From NCBI GenBank assembly GCA_038317345.1, contig JBBQBH010000005.1, forward strand, positions 12,584 through 76,583: 64,000 nucleotides of DNA, in the 5' to 3' direction. The translations under genes were made by a program, and so were the position numbers. Of the stretch, positions 1 through 8,750 are shown piece after piece. The DNA is from Mayfieldus sp038317345 (GTDB lineage Bacteria; Actinomycetota; Thermoleophilia; Solirubrobacterales; 70-9). The notes below the pieces were generated by a model. The model searched no databases and was not told the origin of the DNA. It saw nothing but the letters and a program-made list of their open reading frames with translations. Each line of letters opens with the position of its first letter. Position 1 is the stretch's first letter.

Positions 1-78
1 GCATGCCGGTTCGCCACCGCCCCCCTGAGACCTGTGGTTGCCGCATCCCCCGAAGTATCGGGTTGCTAACTTCAAAAG

Positions 79-1107
79 ATGAAGGGAAACCTGCGTTTAC
101 TCGACTCAATGCCTACAAATGGGGACTTCGGTCGGTCGGCGGGCGCAAACGAGCCCACGCTGCCCGACGCCGAGGCCTTCGACGCCTACTCGCGCACCGT
201 CGCCGGCGTGGCCGAGAGGCTGGGCCCATCGGTCGCCCATCTGACCGTCTCGCGCCGCACGCGTCGCGGCCGCCGCATGGATGGGGCAGGCAGCGGCGTG
301 GCGATCAGCCCCGACGGCTTCATGCTCAGCGCCGCCCACGTGGTCGACGGCACCGACGGCCGCGGCCGCGCCTCGTTTCCCGACGGCCGCCAGTTCAGCT
401 TCGAGCTGATCGGCGCCGATCCGCTGTCCGACCTCGCCCTGCTTCGGGCCGAGGCCGGCGACCTGGTCCCGGCGAGGCTCGGTGACGCCGAGGACCTTCG
501 AGTCGGCCAGCTGGTGGTGGCGATTGGCAGCCCGAACGGTTTCAGCGGCTCGGTCACCGCCGGCGTCGTTTCGGCGTTGGGGCGCTCGCTGCCGACCCGC
601 ACGAGTTCCGCGACCCGGCTGATCGAGAACGTGATCCAGACCGACGCTGCGCTGAACCCCGGAAACTCGGGCGGAGCGCTGGCCGACGGGTTGGCACGGG
701 TGATAGGGATCAACACCGCGGTCGCCGGCATCGGCCTCGGCCTCGCGGTGCCGATCAACGACACGACCCGCCGCATCGTCTCTGAGCTGATGAGTGAGGG
801 GCGCGTGCGGCGCGCCTACATCGGCATCGTCGGCGGTTCGCGGCCGCTGCCGCCGCGGCTGGCGAAGGAGCTCGGTCGCGGCCAGGGGATCGAGGTCGTC
901 GAGGTCGTCGAGGGCAGCCCCGCGGCCGGCGCCGGTCTGCGGCCCGAGGACCTGATCGTCGAAGTCGACGGCGTCGCGCTCAGCGACGTCGGCGACCTCC
1001 AGCGCCTCATGGTCAGCGAGCGGATCGACCGGAGCCTTGCGACGCGGGTTTACCGCGACGGGAGCACGACGGAGTTGAACCTCGTCCCTGAGGAGTTGCC
1101 GGCGTAG
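79..1107 (+). CDS. S1C (HtrA/DegP-like) serine protease with C-terminal PDZ domain
   Basis: The 342-residue protein has a trypsin-like fold with a complete triad: His87 in AAHVVDG, Asp118 in DLALL and Ser197 in NPGNSGGAL. A PDZ domain follows (about residues 245-335). HtrA proteins degrade or chaperone misfolded proteins, normally outside the membrane. Here no signal peptide or membrane helix is visible, and an in-frame TAA at 67-69 rules out a longer N-terminus, so this copy may act in the cytoplasm. A second start at position 109 (MPTNGDF) is possible. It stands alone and its 3' end overlaps the convergent gene on the minus strand by about 95 bp. Confidence 0.9.
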   Translation: MKGNLRLLDSMPTNGDFGRSAGANEPTLPDAEAFDAYSRTVAGVAERLGPSVAHLTVSRRTRRGRRMDGAGSGVAISPDGFMLSAAHVVDGTDGRGRASFPDGRQFSFELIGADPLSDLALLRAEAGDLVPARLGDAEDLRVGQLVVAIGSPNGFSGSVTAGVVSALGRSLPTRTSSATRLIENVIQTDAALNPGNSGGALADGLARVIGINTAVAGIGLGLAVPINDTTRRIVSELMSEGRVRRAYIGIVGGSRPLPPRLAKELGRGQGIEVVEVVEGSPAAGAGLRPEDLIVEVDGVALSDVGDLQRLMVSERIDRSLATRVYRDGSTTELNLVPEELPA

Positions 1108-1549
1108 AGGCTCCGCAGCGCCCGGTCCCCGGCTTGCCGACCAGAAGCCGGCCGGCCAGCCTTCGCGAGTCCACCGTTCTCACCGGGAAGGTGCCGATCC
1201 TTGACGCGAGCAGATCGAACTGCGCGGGCGCGAACGGTGTCACGGCGTCGGTCAGCCCGAGTGCGGGGATCTCGACGTCGTCTCCGAATGGCGCGGCGAC
1301 CTCGAGCCTCAGCTCGTCGCCGCGCTCGATGCGTACAGTCTTCGGCGGCCGGTTCGAGATCCGCATTCGGGAGACCAGGAGCAGGCCGGTGCTGGAGGGA
1401 GGCGGCGCGTGTCCACCGGTGTTCGCCTGATGCTTCCGCTTGTGGACAGGGGTCGCCTGTTTCTTGTCGGGGGTGGGCAGGAACACCGCCGCCAGGGTCG
1501 AGAGCACCAGCAGGACGAGCATGACAACGACCAATCGACGGGCAGCCAC
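1013..1549 (-). CDS. Membrane-anchored protein of unknown function with an extracytoplasmic beta domain
   Basis: A GTG start gives an N-terminal hydrophobic helix (about residues 4-25) after a short basic stretch, followed by a Lys/Pro-rich linker and a domain with alternating beta-type hydrophobicity (about residues 55-140). The domain resembles the cupredoxin-like folds of secreted actinobacterial proteins, but no copper-ligand set is visible. The last 30 or so residues are Ser/Gly/Arg-rich, lie antisense to the protease gene, and may be an artefact of a missed stop or a frameshift. It is divergent from aroC with only 20 bp between the starts, so the promoters must overlap. The family assignment is weak. 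Confidence 0.55.
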   Translation of the reverse strand: MAARRLVVVMLVLLVLSTLAAVFLPTPDKKQATPVHKRKHQANTGGHAPPPSSTGLLLVSRMRISNRPPKTVRIERGDELRLEVAAPFGDDVEIPALGLTDAVTPFAPAQFDLLASRIGTFPVRTVDSRRLAGRLLVGKPGTGRCGASTPATPQGRGSTPSCSRRGKPASQGSGRSAR

Positions 1550-1569
1550 GCCGATAGCCTAGGCGTGAG

Positions 1570-2733
1570 ATGCCATTTCGCTTCGTCACAGCAGGTGAAT
1601 CGCACGGCCCGGGCCTGACCGCGATCGTCGAGGGCATGCCCGCCGGCTTGGGGCTGGATCGCGCGGCGCTCGACCGCGACATGGCGCGGCGCCAGCTCGG
1701 CCACGGCCGCGGCGGGCGCATGAAGATCGAAAGCGACGCGGTGGAGATCCGCTCCGGAGTGCGCCACGGGCGCACCCTCGGCAGCCCGATCGCGATCCTG
1801 GTCGCCAATCGCGACTACGCCAACTGGGAGGAGCGGATGAGTCCCTGGCCGGTCGACGCCGACGTCGAGGAGGTCCACCTGCCACGGCCGGGCCATGCCG
1901 ACCTGGCTGGGCTTCAGAAGTTCGGCTACCGCGACGTCCGCAACGTTCTGGAGCGCGCCAGCGCCCGTGAGACCGCGGCCCGCACCGCGGCGGGCTCGAT
2001 CGCCCGCGCGTTGCTGACCGCGCTCGGCGTCAGCGTCCACAGCCATGTGATTCAGATCGGATCCGCGAAGGCCCCGGAGCGCGAGGACCTGAGCCGTTCG
2101 GATTTCGAGGGCGTCGACGACGACCCGGTGCGCTCCCTCGACCCCCAGGCGAGCGCCGCGATGGTGGAGGAGATAGACCGCCTCCGCAAGGCCAACGAGA
2201 GCCTAGGCGGCAGCTTCGAGGTCCGCACATTCGGACTCGTGCCCGGGCTCGGATCGCACGTCTCCTGGGAGGAGAAGCTCGACGGCCGCCTGGCGCAGGC
2301 GATCGTCTCGATCCAGTCGATCAAGGGCGTCACGATCGGCCCCGCCTGGGAGGTCTCCGGGCGCCCCGGCTCCGAGGCCCACGACGAGATCTTCTTCAGC
2401 GAGGAGCGCGGCTACTTCCGCGAGACCAACCGCGCCGGGGGCTTGGAGGGAGGCATGACCAACGGTCAGCCGCTGGTCGTTCGGGCGGCGATCAAACCGA
2501 TCTCGACCCTGACCAAGCCGCTGCGCTCGGTCGACACCGAGACCAAGCAGCCCGCCGAGGCGCTGCGCGAGCGCACAGACTCGACGGTTGTGCCCGCCGC
2601 CGCGGTCGTCGGCGAGGCGATGGTGTGCCTGACGCTGGCCGCCGCCTACCGTGAGAAGTTCGGCGGCGACCACATCGACGACGTCCTCGGCGCGCTCGCC
2701 GCTTACAAGCAGCGCATCGGGTGGCGAGATTGA
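1570..2733 (+). CDS. aroC: Chorismate synthase
   Basis: It converts 5-enolpyruvylshikimate-3-phosphate to chorismate, using reduced FMN, in the last common step to the aromatic amino acids. The N-terminus carries the family signature FVTAGESHGPGL, followed by GRGGRM and the RSGVRHGRTLGSPI block. The C-terminal part has EGGMTNGQPLVVRAAIKP and the RTDSTVVPAAAVVGEAM segment. The length of 387 residues is usual for the family. It is the first gene of a tightly packed run: its last 13 bp overlap the aroK-aroB fusion. Confidence 0.97.
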   Translation: MPFRFVTAGESHGPGLTAIVEGMPAGLGLDRAALDRDMARRQLGHGRGGRMKIESDAVEIRSGVRHGRTLGSPIAILVANRDYANWEERMSPWPVDADVEEVHLPRPGHADLAGLQKFGYRDVRNVLERASARETAARTAAGSIARALLTALGVSVHSHVIQIGSAKAPEREDLSRSDFEGVDDDPVRSLDPQASAAMVEEIDRLRKANESLGGSFEVRTFGLVPGLGSHVSWEEKLDGRLAQAIVSIQSIKGVTIGPAWEVSGRPGSEAHDEIFFSEERGYFRETNRAGGLEGGMTNGQPLVVRAAIKPISTLTKPLRSVDTETKQPAEALRERTDSTVVPAAAVVGEAMVCLTLAAAYREKFGGDHIDDVLGALAAYKQRIGWRD

Positions 2734-4268
2734 GCGGGAAGCGGGCGCTCGTCTTCATTGGCTTCATGGGCGCCGGCAAGACGACGGCGCTCGCCGCCGC
2801 CCGCGAGGCGGGACTGGAGACGACCGAGGTCGACGAGCTGATCGAGCGCGAGCTCGGGACCACGATTGGCGAGTTCTTCGATCGCGAGGGAGAGCAGGAG
2901 TTCCGCCGCCGCGAAGCCGAGGTCGTTGTGCCGCTGCTGGAGCGTGCAGATGGAGGCGCGATTGCGCTGGGCGGCGGCAGCGTGCTCGCCGAGGGTGTGC
3001 CGGAGGCGCTGCGCCGGCACCTTGTCGTCTGGCTCCAGGTCGGCGTCGAGGAGGCTTGGCGACGGGTGCAGGGATCGGACCGGCCGCTGGCCCGCGACAA
3101 GAATGCGTTCGAGGCGCTGATGCCCGCACGCGAGCGGCTCTACGAGCAGCTCGCCGATGCGATGCTGCCGGCGAGCGACCCGGGTCAGGTGGGGCGCGCG
3201 ATGCCGGCCCTGCTCGGGCTGCTGCGCGAACTGCCCGCCGGCACCCGGATGGTCTGGGCTTCGAGCGCTTCCGGCGAGTACCCGATCTTTGTCGGAGACG
3301 CGCTGTTGGGAAGCGACTACTGGCCGCTCGAGGGCCGGCGCTTCTGTGTCACCGACGCCACGGTCGCCAAGCTCTATGCGGGCGCGCTCGAGCCGCTGGC
3401 CGGCCAGGTCGCGGTCGAGCCCGGCGAGCAGGCCAAGACGCTGCCCGAGGCAGAGAGGGTGCTGCGCGAGCTGGCGCAACTCGGGATGACACGCTCCGAC
3501 CATCTGGTCGCTCTCGGTGGAGGCGTGGTCGGCGACCTTGCCGGGTTCTGCGCGGCGACCTACCAGCGCGGCGTTCCCGTCGTGCAGGTCCCGACCACTC
3601 TGGTCGCACAGGTGGACTCTGCGATCGGCGGTAAGACCGGGGTGGACCTGCCGGAGGCAAAGAACTACGTCGGTGCCTACCACCTGCCTGCGGCCGTCCT
3701 TGCCGACACCCAAACGCTCTCGACGCTGCCCACCACCGAGCTTGCCGCGGGCTGGAGCGAGGTGATCAAGACCGGTCTTCTGGCCGATGGGCAGCTCTGG
3801 GAGCACGTGCGCGCAATCGATGGACCAGGTGCATCTGATCTGACCGACGTCGTCTTCGACTGCGCTCGCTTCAAAGCCGAGGTCGTGGCCGCCGACGAAC
3901 GCGACTCCGGCCGCCGCGCGATCCTCAACCTCGGTCACACGGTGGGGCACGCGATCGAGGCGGCGACGAGCTACGGCCGCTATCGCCACGGCGAGGCGGT
4001 GGGGCTCGGGCTGCTGGCCGCCCTGAGGCTCTCCGACGCCGACGAGCTGCGTGCGCAGGTTCGAGCGATGCTCGAGCAAGCCGGCCTGCCGACCCGGATT
4101 GACGGCGACGTTGACCCAGACGCGATCCTGGAAGCCCTTGGCCGCGACAAGAAGCGCGACTCCGGCGGGCTTCGCTTCGTACTTCTGTCGGCGCCTGGCG
4201 AGCCACGCGAGGGCGAGCGCGTCGAGCCGGATAGGGTCAGCGACGCGATTGTGGAGCTGATCGGTTGA
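2721..4268 (+). CDS. aroKB: Bifunctional shikimate kinase / 3-dehydroquinate synthase (AroK-AroB fusion)
   Basis: Residues 1-175 are a shikimate kinase with the P-loop GFMGAGKTTAL, the shikimate-binding VDELIERE and FRRREAEV segments, the LGGGS loop and the lid region around SDRPLARD. From about residue 180 a 3-dehydroquinate synthase follows, with LGGGVVGDLAGFCAATY, VPTTLVAQVDSAIGGKTGVD and metal ligands in GWSEVIKTG, NLGHTVGHAIE and YRHGEAVGLG. The two activities are steps 5 and 2 of the shikimate pathway. In most bacteria they are separate adjacent genes. No stop or frameshift separates the halves, so this is a true fusion. It overlaps aroC by 13 bp and aroQ by 4 bp. Confidence 0.96.
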   Translation: MARLSGKRALVFIGFMGAGKTTALAAAREAGLETTEVDELIERELGTTIGEFFDREGEQEFRRREAEVVVPLLERADGGAIALGGGSVLAEGVPEALRRHLVVWLQVGVEEAWRRVQGSDRPLARDKNAFEALMPARERLYEQLADAMLPASDPGQVGRAMPALLGLLRELPAGTRMVWASSASGEYPIFVGDALLGSDYWPLEGRRFCVTDATVAKLYAGALEPLAGQVAVEPGEQAKTLPEAERVLRELAQLGMTRSDHLVALGGGVVGDLAGFCAATYQRGVPVVQVPTTLVAQVDSAIGGKTGVDLPEAKNYVGAYHLPAAVLADTQTLSTLPTTELAAGWSEVIKTGLLADGQLWEHVRAIDGPGASDLTDVVFDCARFKAEVVAADERDSGRRAILNLGHTVGHAIEAATSYGRYRHGEAVGLGLLAALRLSDADELRAQVRAMLEQAGLPTRIDGDVDPDAILEALGRDKKRDSGGLRFVLLSAPGEPREGERVEPDRVSDAIVELIG

Positions 4269-4714
4269 GCGCGCGCAACAGGGTCGAAGTGATGCACGGC
4301 GTCAACTTCGATGTGCTCGAGCGGCGCGATCCGGGGATCTACGGTGGGCTGGCGTTGATCGAGCTGGAGAATCGGATCAAGCACGGGGCCCGCGAGCTCG
4401 ACCTGGAGGCGCGGTTCTTTCAGAGCAACAGCGAGGGCGAGTTCGTCGAGCACCTGCATCGGCTGCCTGAAATCGCCGACGCGGTCGTGATCAACGCCGG
4501 TGCATGGACCCACTACAGCCGCGCGATCGGCGACGCGCTGGAGCTCGCTCGGGTGCCGGCGGTCGAGGTTCACATCTCCGAGATCCATTCCCGCGAGGAT
4601 TGGCGCCGAGTTTCGGTCTTCGAGGGGATGGTGATCGCGCAGATCTCCGGCAAGGGCCCTGATGGCTACCACGAGGCACTCGAGGTCCTCGCCCGTGAGT
4701 TGAAAGTCCGATGA
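4265..4714 (+). CDS. aroQ: Type II 3-dehydroquinate dehydratase
   Basis: It dehydrates 3-dehydroquinate to 3-dehydroshikimate, step 3 of the shikimate pathway. The 149-residue protein has the type II motifs: HGVNFDVLERRDPGIYG with the catalytic Tyr, the FQSNSEGEFVEHLH segment, NAGAWTHYSRAI, and VEVHISEIHSREDWRR near the C-terminus. The start is TTG in a TTGA overlap with the stop of the aroK-aroB fusion, and its own stop overlaps the peptidase start (ATGA). Both overlaps suggest translational coupling. Confidence 0.95.
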   Translation: MSARNRVEVMHGVNFDVLERRDPGIYGGLALIELENRIKHGARELDLEARFFQSNSEGEFVEHLHRLPEIADAVVINAGAWTHYSRAIGDALELARVPAVEVHISEIHSREDWRRVSVFEGMVIAQISGKGPDGYHEALEVLARELKVR

Positions 4715-5772
4715 GCGTCGAGCGGGCGGACCGCCTGGCGAAGCTGGTATCCGAGGAGGGGCTGGAGCGGCTGCTGGTCACCAATCTGGTCAACGTTCGC
4801 TACCTGACCGGGTTCACCGGCAGCAACGGCGCCTGTATCTGCGGCCCCGGGGACCGCGCCTTTCTGACCGACTTTCGCTACATCGAGCGGGCGGCCTCGG
4901 AGATCGGCGGATGGGAGCTGGTCGCGGTGAGCGTCGCCTGGACCACCGGACTCGCCGAGCGCCTATCCGGTCGCTGTGGCTTCGAGGACCAGCACGTCAG
5001 CGTCAGGGAGCTGCGCGAGCTCACCGAGCACGCTCCCGAAGGGGCGGAGCTGATACCTGCCGGAGGGATTCCCGAGCAGCTGCGTCGTGTGAAGGACCCC
5101 GACGAGCGCAACGCGATCGCCGAGGCCGCGAAGCTGGCCGACGGGGTCTACGAATGGACTCTCGAGCAGGGCCTGGCCGGCAGGACGGAGATCGAGGTGG
5201 CCCGCGCCGCGGTGGCGCGGATGCGGGAGCTGGGGGCCGAGCCGTCCTTTCCCCCGATCGTCGCGGCCGGGTCGAACGGCGCCATGCCGCACGCCGAGGC
5301 GGGCGAGCGGGAGATCAAGACCGGCGACATGGTGGTCTTCGACATGGGGGCCGAGCTCGACGGGTACTGCTCCGATTGCACCCGGACCTTCGCGGTCGGA
5401 AAGCCCTCCGCCAGCGCGCAGGAGGTCTACGAGCTCGTCCTCGAGGCACAGACCAAGGCGCTTGACGCGATCGCGGCGGGAAAGACCGGAAAGGAGGTGG
5501 ACGCGGTTGCCCGCGAGCTGATCGCCAATGCCGGCCACGGCGACCACTTCGGCCACGGGCTTGGCCATGGTGTCGGGCTCGAGGTCCACGAGGCCCCGCG
5601 CCTCTCTCAGCGCTCCGAGGACACCCTGGAGACCGGCGAGGTGGTCACCGTGGAGCCGGGGATTTACATGCCCGCGCAGTTCGGGGTACGGATCGAGGAC
5701 CTGGTCGTGGTCACCGGCAAGGGCCACGAGAACCTGAGCAGCCTGCCGAAGGAGCTTCGCAGCGTCGAGTAA
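4711..5772 (+). CDS. M24 family Xaa-Pro aminopeptidase/dipeptidase
   Basis: The 353-residue protein has the N-terminal creatinase-like domain (about 1-125), with LLVTNLVNVRYLTGFTGSNG, and the pita-bread metallopeptidase domain. Metal ligands are visible in DMGAELDGYCSDCTRTF (two Asp), HGLGHGVGLEVHE (His), EPGIY (Glu) and RIEDLVVV (Glu). It cleaves peptides with a proline in the second position in the cytoplasm. Its place directly after aroQ and before efp is typical of many bacteria; here two genes intervene before efp. The 4-bp overlap with aroQ shows it belongs to the aro operon. Confidence 0.92.
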   Translation: MSVERADRLAKLVSEEGLERLLVTNLVNVRYLTGFTGSNGACICGPGDRAFLTDFRYIERAASEIGGWELVAVSVAWTTGLAERLSGRCGFEDQHVSVRELRELTEHAPEGAELIPAGGIPEQLRRVKDPDERNAIAEAAKLADGVYEWTLEQGLAGRTEIEVARAAVARMRELGAEPSFPPIVAAGSNGAMPHAEAGEREIKTGDMVVFDMGAELDGYCSDCTRTFAVGKPSASAQEVYELVLEAQTKALDAIAAGKTGKEVDAVARELIANAGHGDHFGHGLGHGVGLEVHEAPRLSQRSEDTLETGEVVTVEPGIYMPAQFGVRIEDLVVVTGKGHENLSSLPKELRSVE

Positions 5773-5794
5773 GCCAAGGCGCGAAGCTGTCGCG

Positions 5795-6661
5795 GTGAGC
5801 GACGGGCGCCGAATCGCACCGCTCTCGGTCGGCCTCGTGCTGCTGGCGATCGTCTCGATCCAGTGCGGGGCCGCGATCGCGATTTCGATCTTCGACCGGG
5901 TTGGGTTCGCGGGAGCCGTGCTGCTGCGCAACCTGCTTGCGGTCCCGGTGCTGGCTGCCATCTGGCCGCCGTCGCTGCGTGGTCGCGCCCGCTCGGAGCT
6001 CTGGCTGGTTGCCGCCTTCGGGGTGGCCCTCGGGGTGATGAACCTGGCGATCTACGCGGCGATCGACCGCATCCCGCTGGGTGTCGCGGTGACGGTCGAG
6101 TTCCTGGGGCCGCTGGGGGTTGCCGTGTTCAAGGGTCGCGGGCCGCTGGCACTTTTGTGGGCAGCCCTGGCGGCGTGCGGGGTGGCCGCGCTCGCCGGTC
6201 CGTTCGGCGGCTCCGCCGACCTGCTGGGGATCGCATTCGCAGCCGTCGCCGCGCTGGGCTGGGCCTCCTACATCCTGCTCGCCGGACGGGTGGGGCGCGT
6301 CTTCGCGGGCGCCTCGGGGCTGACGATCGGAGTGACGATCGCGGCGCTGATCCAGCTCCCGGCGGGCCTCGCCGCCGGAGGTTCTGAGCTGGTCGCACCG
6401 GCGGTGCTTGGCGCCGGCGCGGCGGCGGCCGTATTGAGCACCGTTGTTCCCTACGCGTCCGAGATCGAGGCGCTGCGGCGAATCCCCCCGGCGCCGTTCG
6501 GGGTTCTGATGAGCCTCGAGCCTGCCGTCGCTGCGCTGGTTGGCCTGATCGCCCTCGACCAGGGACTCGGCGCCGGCGAAATCGCGGGTATCGCGCTCGT
6601 CGTCATCGCCAGCATCGGCGCGATCGGCACCGCTCGCCTGCCGGCGCCGGTTGTCGATTGA
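5795..6661 (+). CDS. EamA/RhtA-type transporter (threonine/homoserine exporter-like)
   Basis: The 288-residue protein has about ten hydrophobic helices arranged as two EamA halves. It starts with GTG and carries the RhtA-like segments YAAIDRIPLGVAVTVEFLGP in the first half and PYASEIEALRRIPPAPFGVL in the second. RhtA-type proteins export threonine and homoserine; the true substrate here is unknown. It lies 22 bp after the peptidase and is probably transcribed with the aro genes, which would fit a role in amino-acid export. Confidence 0.85.
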   Translation: MSDGRRIAPLSVGLVLLAIVSIQCGAAIAISIFDRVGFAGAVLLRNLLAVPVLAAIWPPSLRGRARSELWLVAAFGVALGVMNLAIYAAIDRIPLGVAVTVEFLGPLGVAVFKGRGPLALLWAALAACGVAALAGPFGGSADLLGIAFAAVAALGWASYILLAGRVGRVFAGASGLTIGVTIAALIQLPAGLAAGGSELVAPAVLGAGAAAAVLSTVVPYASEIEALRRIPPAPFGVLMSLEPAVAALVGLIALDQGLGAGEIAGIALVVIASIGAIGTARLPAPVVD

Positions 6662-6742
6662 GGGTCGAACGCTGAACCGTGGGCGGCCGCGCCTCGTACT
6701 CCCGGCAAGGAGGAGACAACCCACTTCTCGCAAGGAGGCGAT

Positions 6743-6895
6743 GTGAAGACAAGACGACTGTTGCGGTTGATCCCGGTGCTCGCTGCAGCCGTGGCGCTGG
6801 CGCTGTCGGCGCCGGGCGCTGTGGCGAAGCACAAGCATCATCACCACCATCACCATCACAACGGCCAGAGCAGCATTCCGGGCTACACGTACTAG
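6743..6895 (+). CDS. Secreted histidine-rich mini-protein, 50 residues
   Basis: A GTG start at 6743 is preceded by AAGGAGG at 6732-6738. The product has a basic n-region (KTRRLLR), a hydrophobic core and a signal-peptidase-like AGAVA end around residue 28 (PGAVAKHK). The mature peptide is about 21 residues: KHK, eight consecutive His (residues 32-39), then NGQSSIPGYTY. Such a tail would bind Ni, Zn, Cu or Co outside the membrane; that function is inferred from composition only. A second GCAAGGAGG lies upstream at 6705-6713. An ATG-TGA start-stop at 6741-6746 overlaps the GTG start. It is missed by annotation that drops very short genes. Confidence 0.7.
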   Translation: MKTRRLLRLIPVLAAAVALALSAPGAVAKHKHHHHHHHHNGQSSIPGYTY

Positions 6896-6909
6896 CTCGG
6901 CCTTCGAGG

Positions 6910-8115
6910 CTAGGCGGGCGGCGGCTCAGGCGAGAGCTCGTGGCGCAGCCGGCTGCGCCCCTCGCCGTAGCTGATCGTCTCGTAGACGATCATCGCGCAG
7001 AGAAGGGCGTCCACCAGTCCGAGGATCACGAGCGGCGACACCTCGCGCGCGAGCGGGACGAGCGCAAACAGCAGCAAGGCGAGCAGCAGCCGCTGGCGGT
7101 TGATCGTGTGGACGTGGCGGAAGCGGAACGCGACGTGGCCGAGGAGGTAGAGGGCAGTACCACCGAGGAGCGCCACGGCGGGGACGGTCTCGAGCGGGTC
7201 ATCCACGTGGAGAAGCGTCTTCTTCAGCCCCAGAGCGACCAGCACGATGCCGGCCACCATCAGAAAGTGCAGGTAGGAATAGGAGTCGCGTGCCATCTCG
7301 TTCTGCTCTCGGCCGACCGGTGCCGCGACGAGGCGCCTCGCAGCGACCAGGGCCACGACGTCGAAATAGATCCACCACAGGGCCGCGGCGAGCGCGATCC
7401 CCAGCACCGCTGCGACGGCGATGCCCACTGTGAGGCTGGTGTGGGCACCAGTTCCGATCGCGACGATCGACTCACCGAGGGCGATGATGATGATCAGCCC
7501 GTGACGCTCTGCGAAGTGACCTGGGACGAGCTTCCAACCCTCTGAACCGAACAGATACGGGCCTCCCATGTCGAGCACCAGCGCCAGCACCCACAGCGCT
7601 GCCAGACCGGTGCCGCCGATCAACGCCCCGCCGATAAGCAGCGCGGCGCCGATTGCGGTGCTGACCGCGAGGCCGGTCACTGACTGGCGAAGGTCTGGGT
7701 CTTCTTGACTCGCGATCACGAACAGCGTGATCTGGCCTGCCCGCACCACGCCGTAGGCGACCGCGAAGGTGAGCGCGAGATCGCCGAAGGCCTCTCGCAC
7801 GGTGAGCGAAACGACCAGCAGCGCCGCCATGGCGGCGAAGATCGCGATCCGAACCTCGTCGTCCTCTGGATCGACGACGCTGGTCAGCCAGGCGTAGCCG
7901 ACCCACGCCCACCAGAGAAGCGCGAGCACCAGCAGGCCCTGGGCCAGCCCTTCCCAGGTCGGGTGCTGGGACATCAACGCCGTGCACTGGGTGATCGCAA
8001 GGACGAAGACGAGGTCGAAGAACAGCTCCAGCGGAGAGACCCGCGCGTCCTCGCGTAGCGCGGTTCTGAGGCGGTGAGCGCGCGTGCCGGTCGCCGTGGC
8101 CATCACGGCCGTCAT
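6910..8115 (-). CDS. ltrA: Low temperature requirement protein A (LtrA) family membrane protein
   Basis: The protein of about 400 residues has some 10-12 hydrophobic helices and the LtrA signature SPLELFFDLVFVLAITQ near the N-terminus. Further family blocks are FGSEGWKLVPGHFAERHGL and IIIALGESIVAIG. Listeria LtrA was found as a cold-growth determinant; its molecular function is unknown. The reading frame is open to 8193, but that longer form would overlap the efp start, so I prefer the Met at 8115 (MTAVMATATG). It is divergent from efp, and its 3' end lies 14 bp from the end of the His-rich gene on the other strand. Confidence 0.88.
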   Translation of the reverse strand: MTAVMATATGTRAHRLRTALREDARVSPLELFFDLVFVLAITQCTALMSQHPTWEGLAQGLLVLALLWWAWVGYAWLTSVVDPEDDEVRIAIFAAMAALLVVSLTVREAFGDLALTFAVAYGVVRAGQITLFVIASQEDPDLRQSVTGLAVSTAIGAALLIGGALIGGTGLAALWVLALVLDMGGPYLFGSEGWKLVPGHFAERHGLIIIIALGESIVAIGTGAHTSLTVGIAVAAVLGIALAAALWWIYFDVVALVAARRLVAAPVGREQNEMARDSYSYLHFLMVAGIVLVALGLKKTLLHVDDPLETVPAVALLGGTALYLLGHVAFRFRHVHTINRQRLLLALLLFALVPLAREVSPLVILGLVDALLCAMIVYETISYGEGRSRLRHELSPEPPPA

Positions 8116-8180
8116 CCTCGCAAGTCGCTCCGCTGGCCGACTGAGGGGCCGCCGGGCAGCGGTCGCTACCCTGATCGGCC

Positions 8181-8741
8181 GTGATCTCCACAAACCAGTT
8201 CAAGAACGGCTCCCATATCGAGATCGATGGGTCCGTCTACCGGATCCTCGAGTTCCAGCACGTGAAGCCCGGCAAGGGCGGCGCCTTCGTGCGCACCAAG
8301 GTGCGCAGGATCGACGACGGAAGCGTGATCGACAAGACCTTCCGGGCCGGGGAGAAGTTCCGCCCCGTGCGTACCGAGAGCCGCAAGATGCAGTACCTGT
8401 ACGACTCCGGCGACGCGGCGGTCTTCATGGACACCCGCGACTACGAGCAGCTCGAGCTGCCCCGCGCGCTGGCCGCCGACGCGATGCCCTGGATGCGGCC
8501 CAACGACGAGGTCGACGTGCTCTTCGTCGACGAGCGTCCCACAGAAGTCCAGGTTGCAAGCGCCGTCGAGATGAAGGTCACGAACACCGACCCCGGCGTC
8601 AAGGGCGACACCGCCTCGGGCGGCGGCAACAAGCCCGCCACGCTGGAGTCCGGCGTCGTCGTGCAGGTGCCGCTGTTCGTCGAGGAGGGCGACACCTTGC
8701 GTGTCGACACCCGCAGCGGCGAGTACGTCTCGCGCGCGTAG
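8181..8741 (+). CDS. efp: Translation elongation factor P
   Basis: EF-P binds ribosomes stalled at polyproline and promotes peptide-bond formation. The 186-residue protein has the KOW-like domain with HVKPGKGGAFVRTK. The tip lysine, equivalent to the modified Lys34 of E. coli, is Lys32. The usual OB domains follow, with a C-terminal GDTLRVDTRSGEYVSRA. The start is GTG. The Pro immediately C-terminal to Lys29 and the unmodified-type loop do not reveal which modification, if any, is used; no epmA/epmB or ymfI-like partner lies nearby. It heads a co-directional series through dxs. Confidence 0.96.
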   Translation: MISTNQFKNGSHIEIDGSVYRILEFQHVKPGKGGAFVRTKVRRIDDGSVIDKTFRAGEKFRPVRTESRKMQYLYDSGDAAVFMDTRDYEQLELPRALAADAMPWMRPNDEVDVLFVDERPTEVQVASAVEMKVTNTDPGVKGDTASGGGNKPATLESGVVVQVPLFVEEGDTLRVDTRSGEYVSRA

Positions 8742-8750
8742 GCTTCCAGC

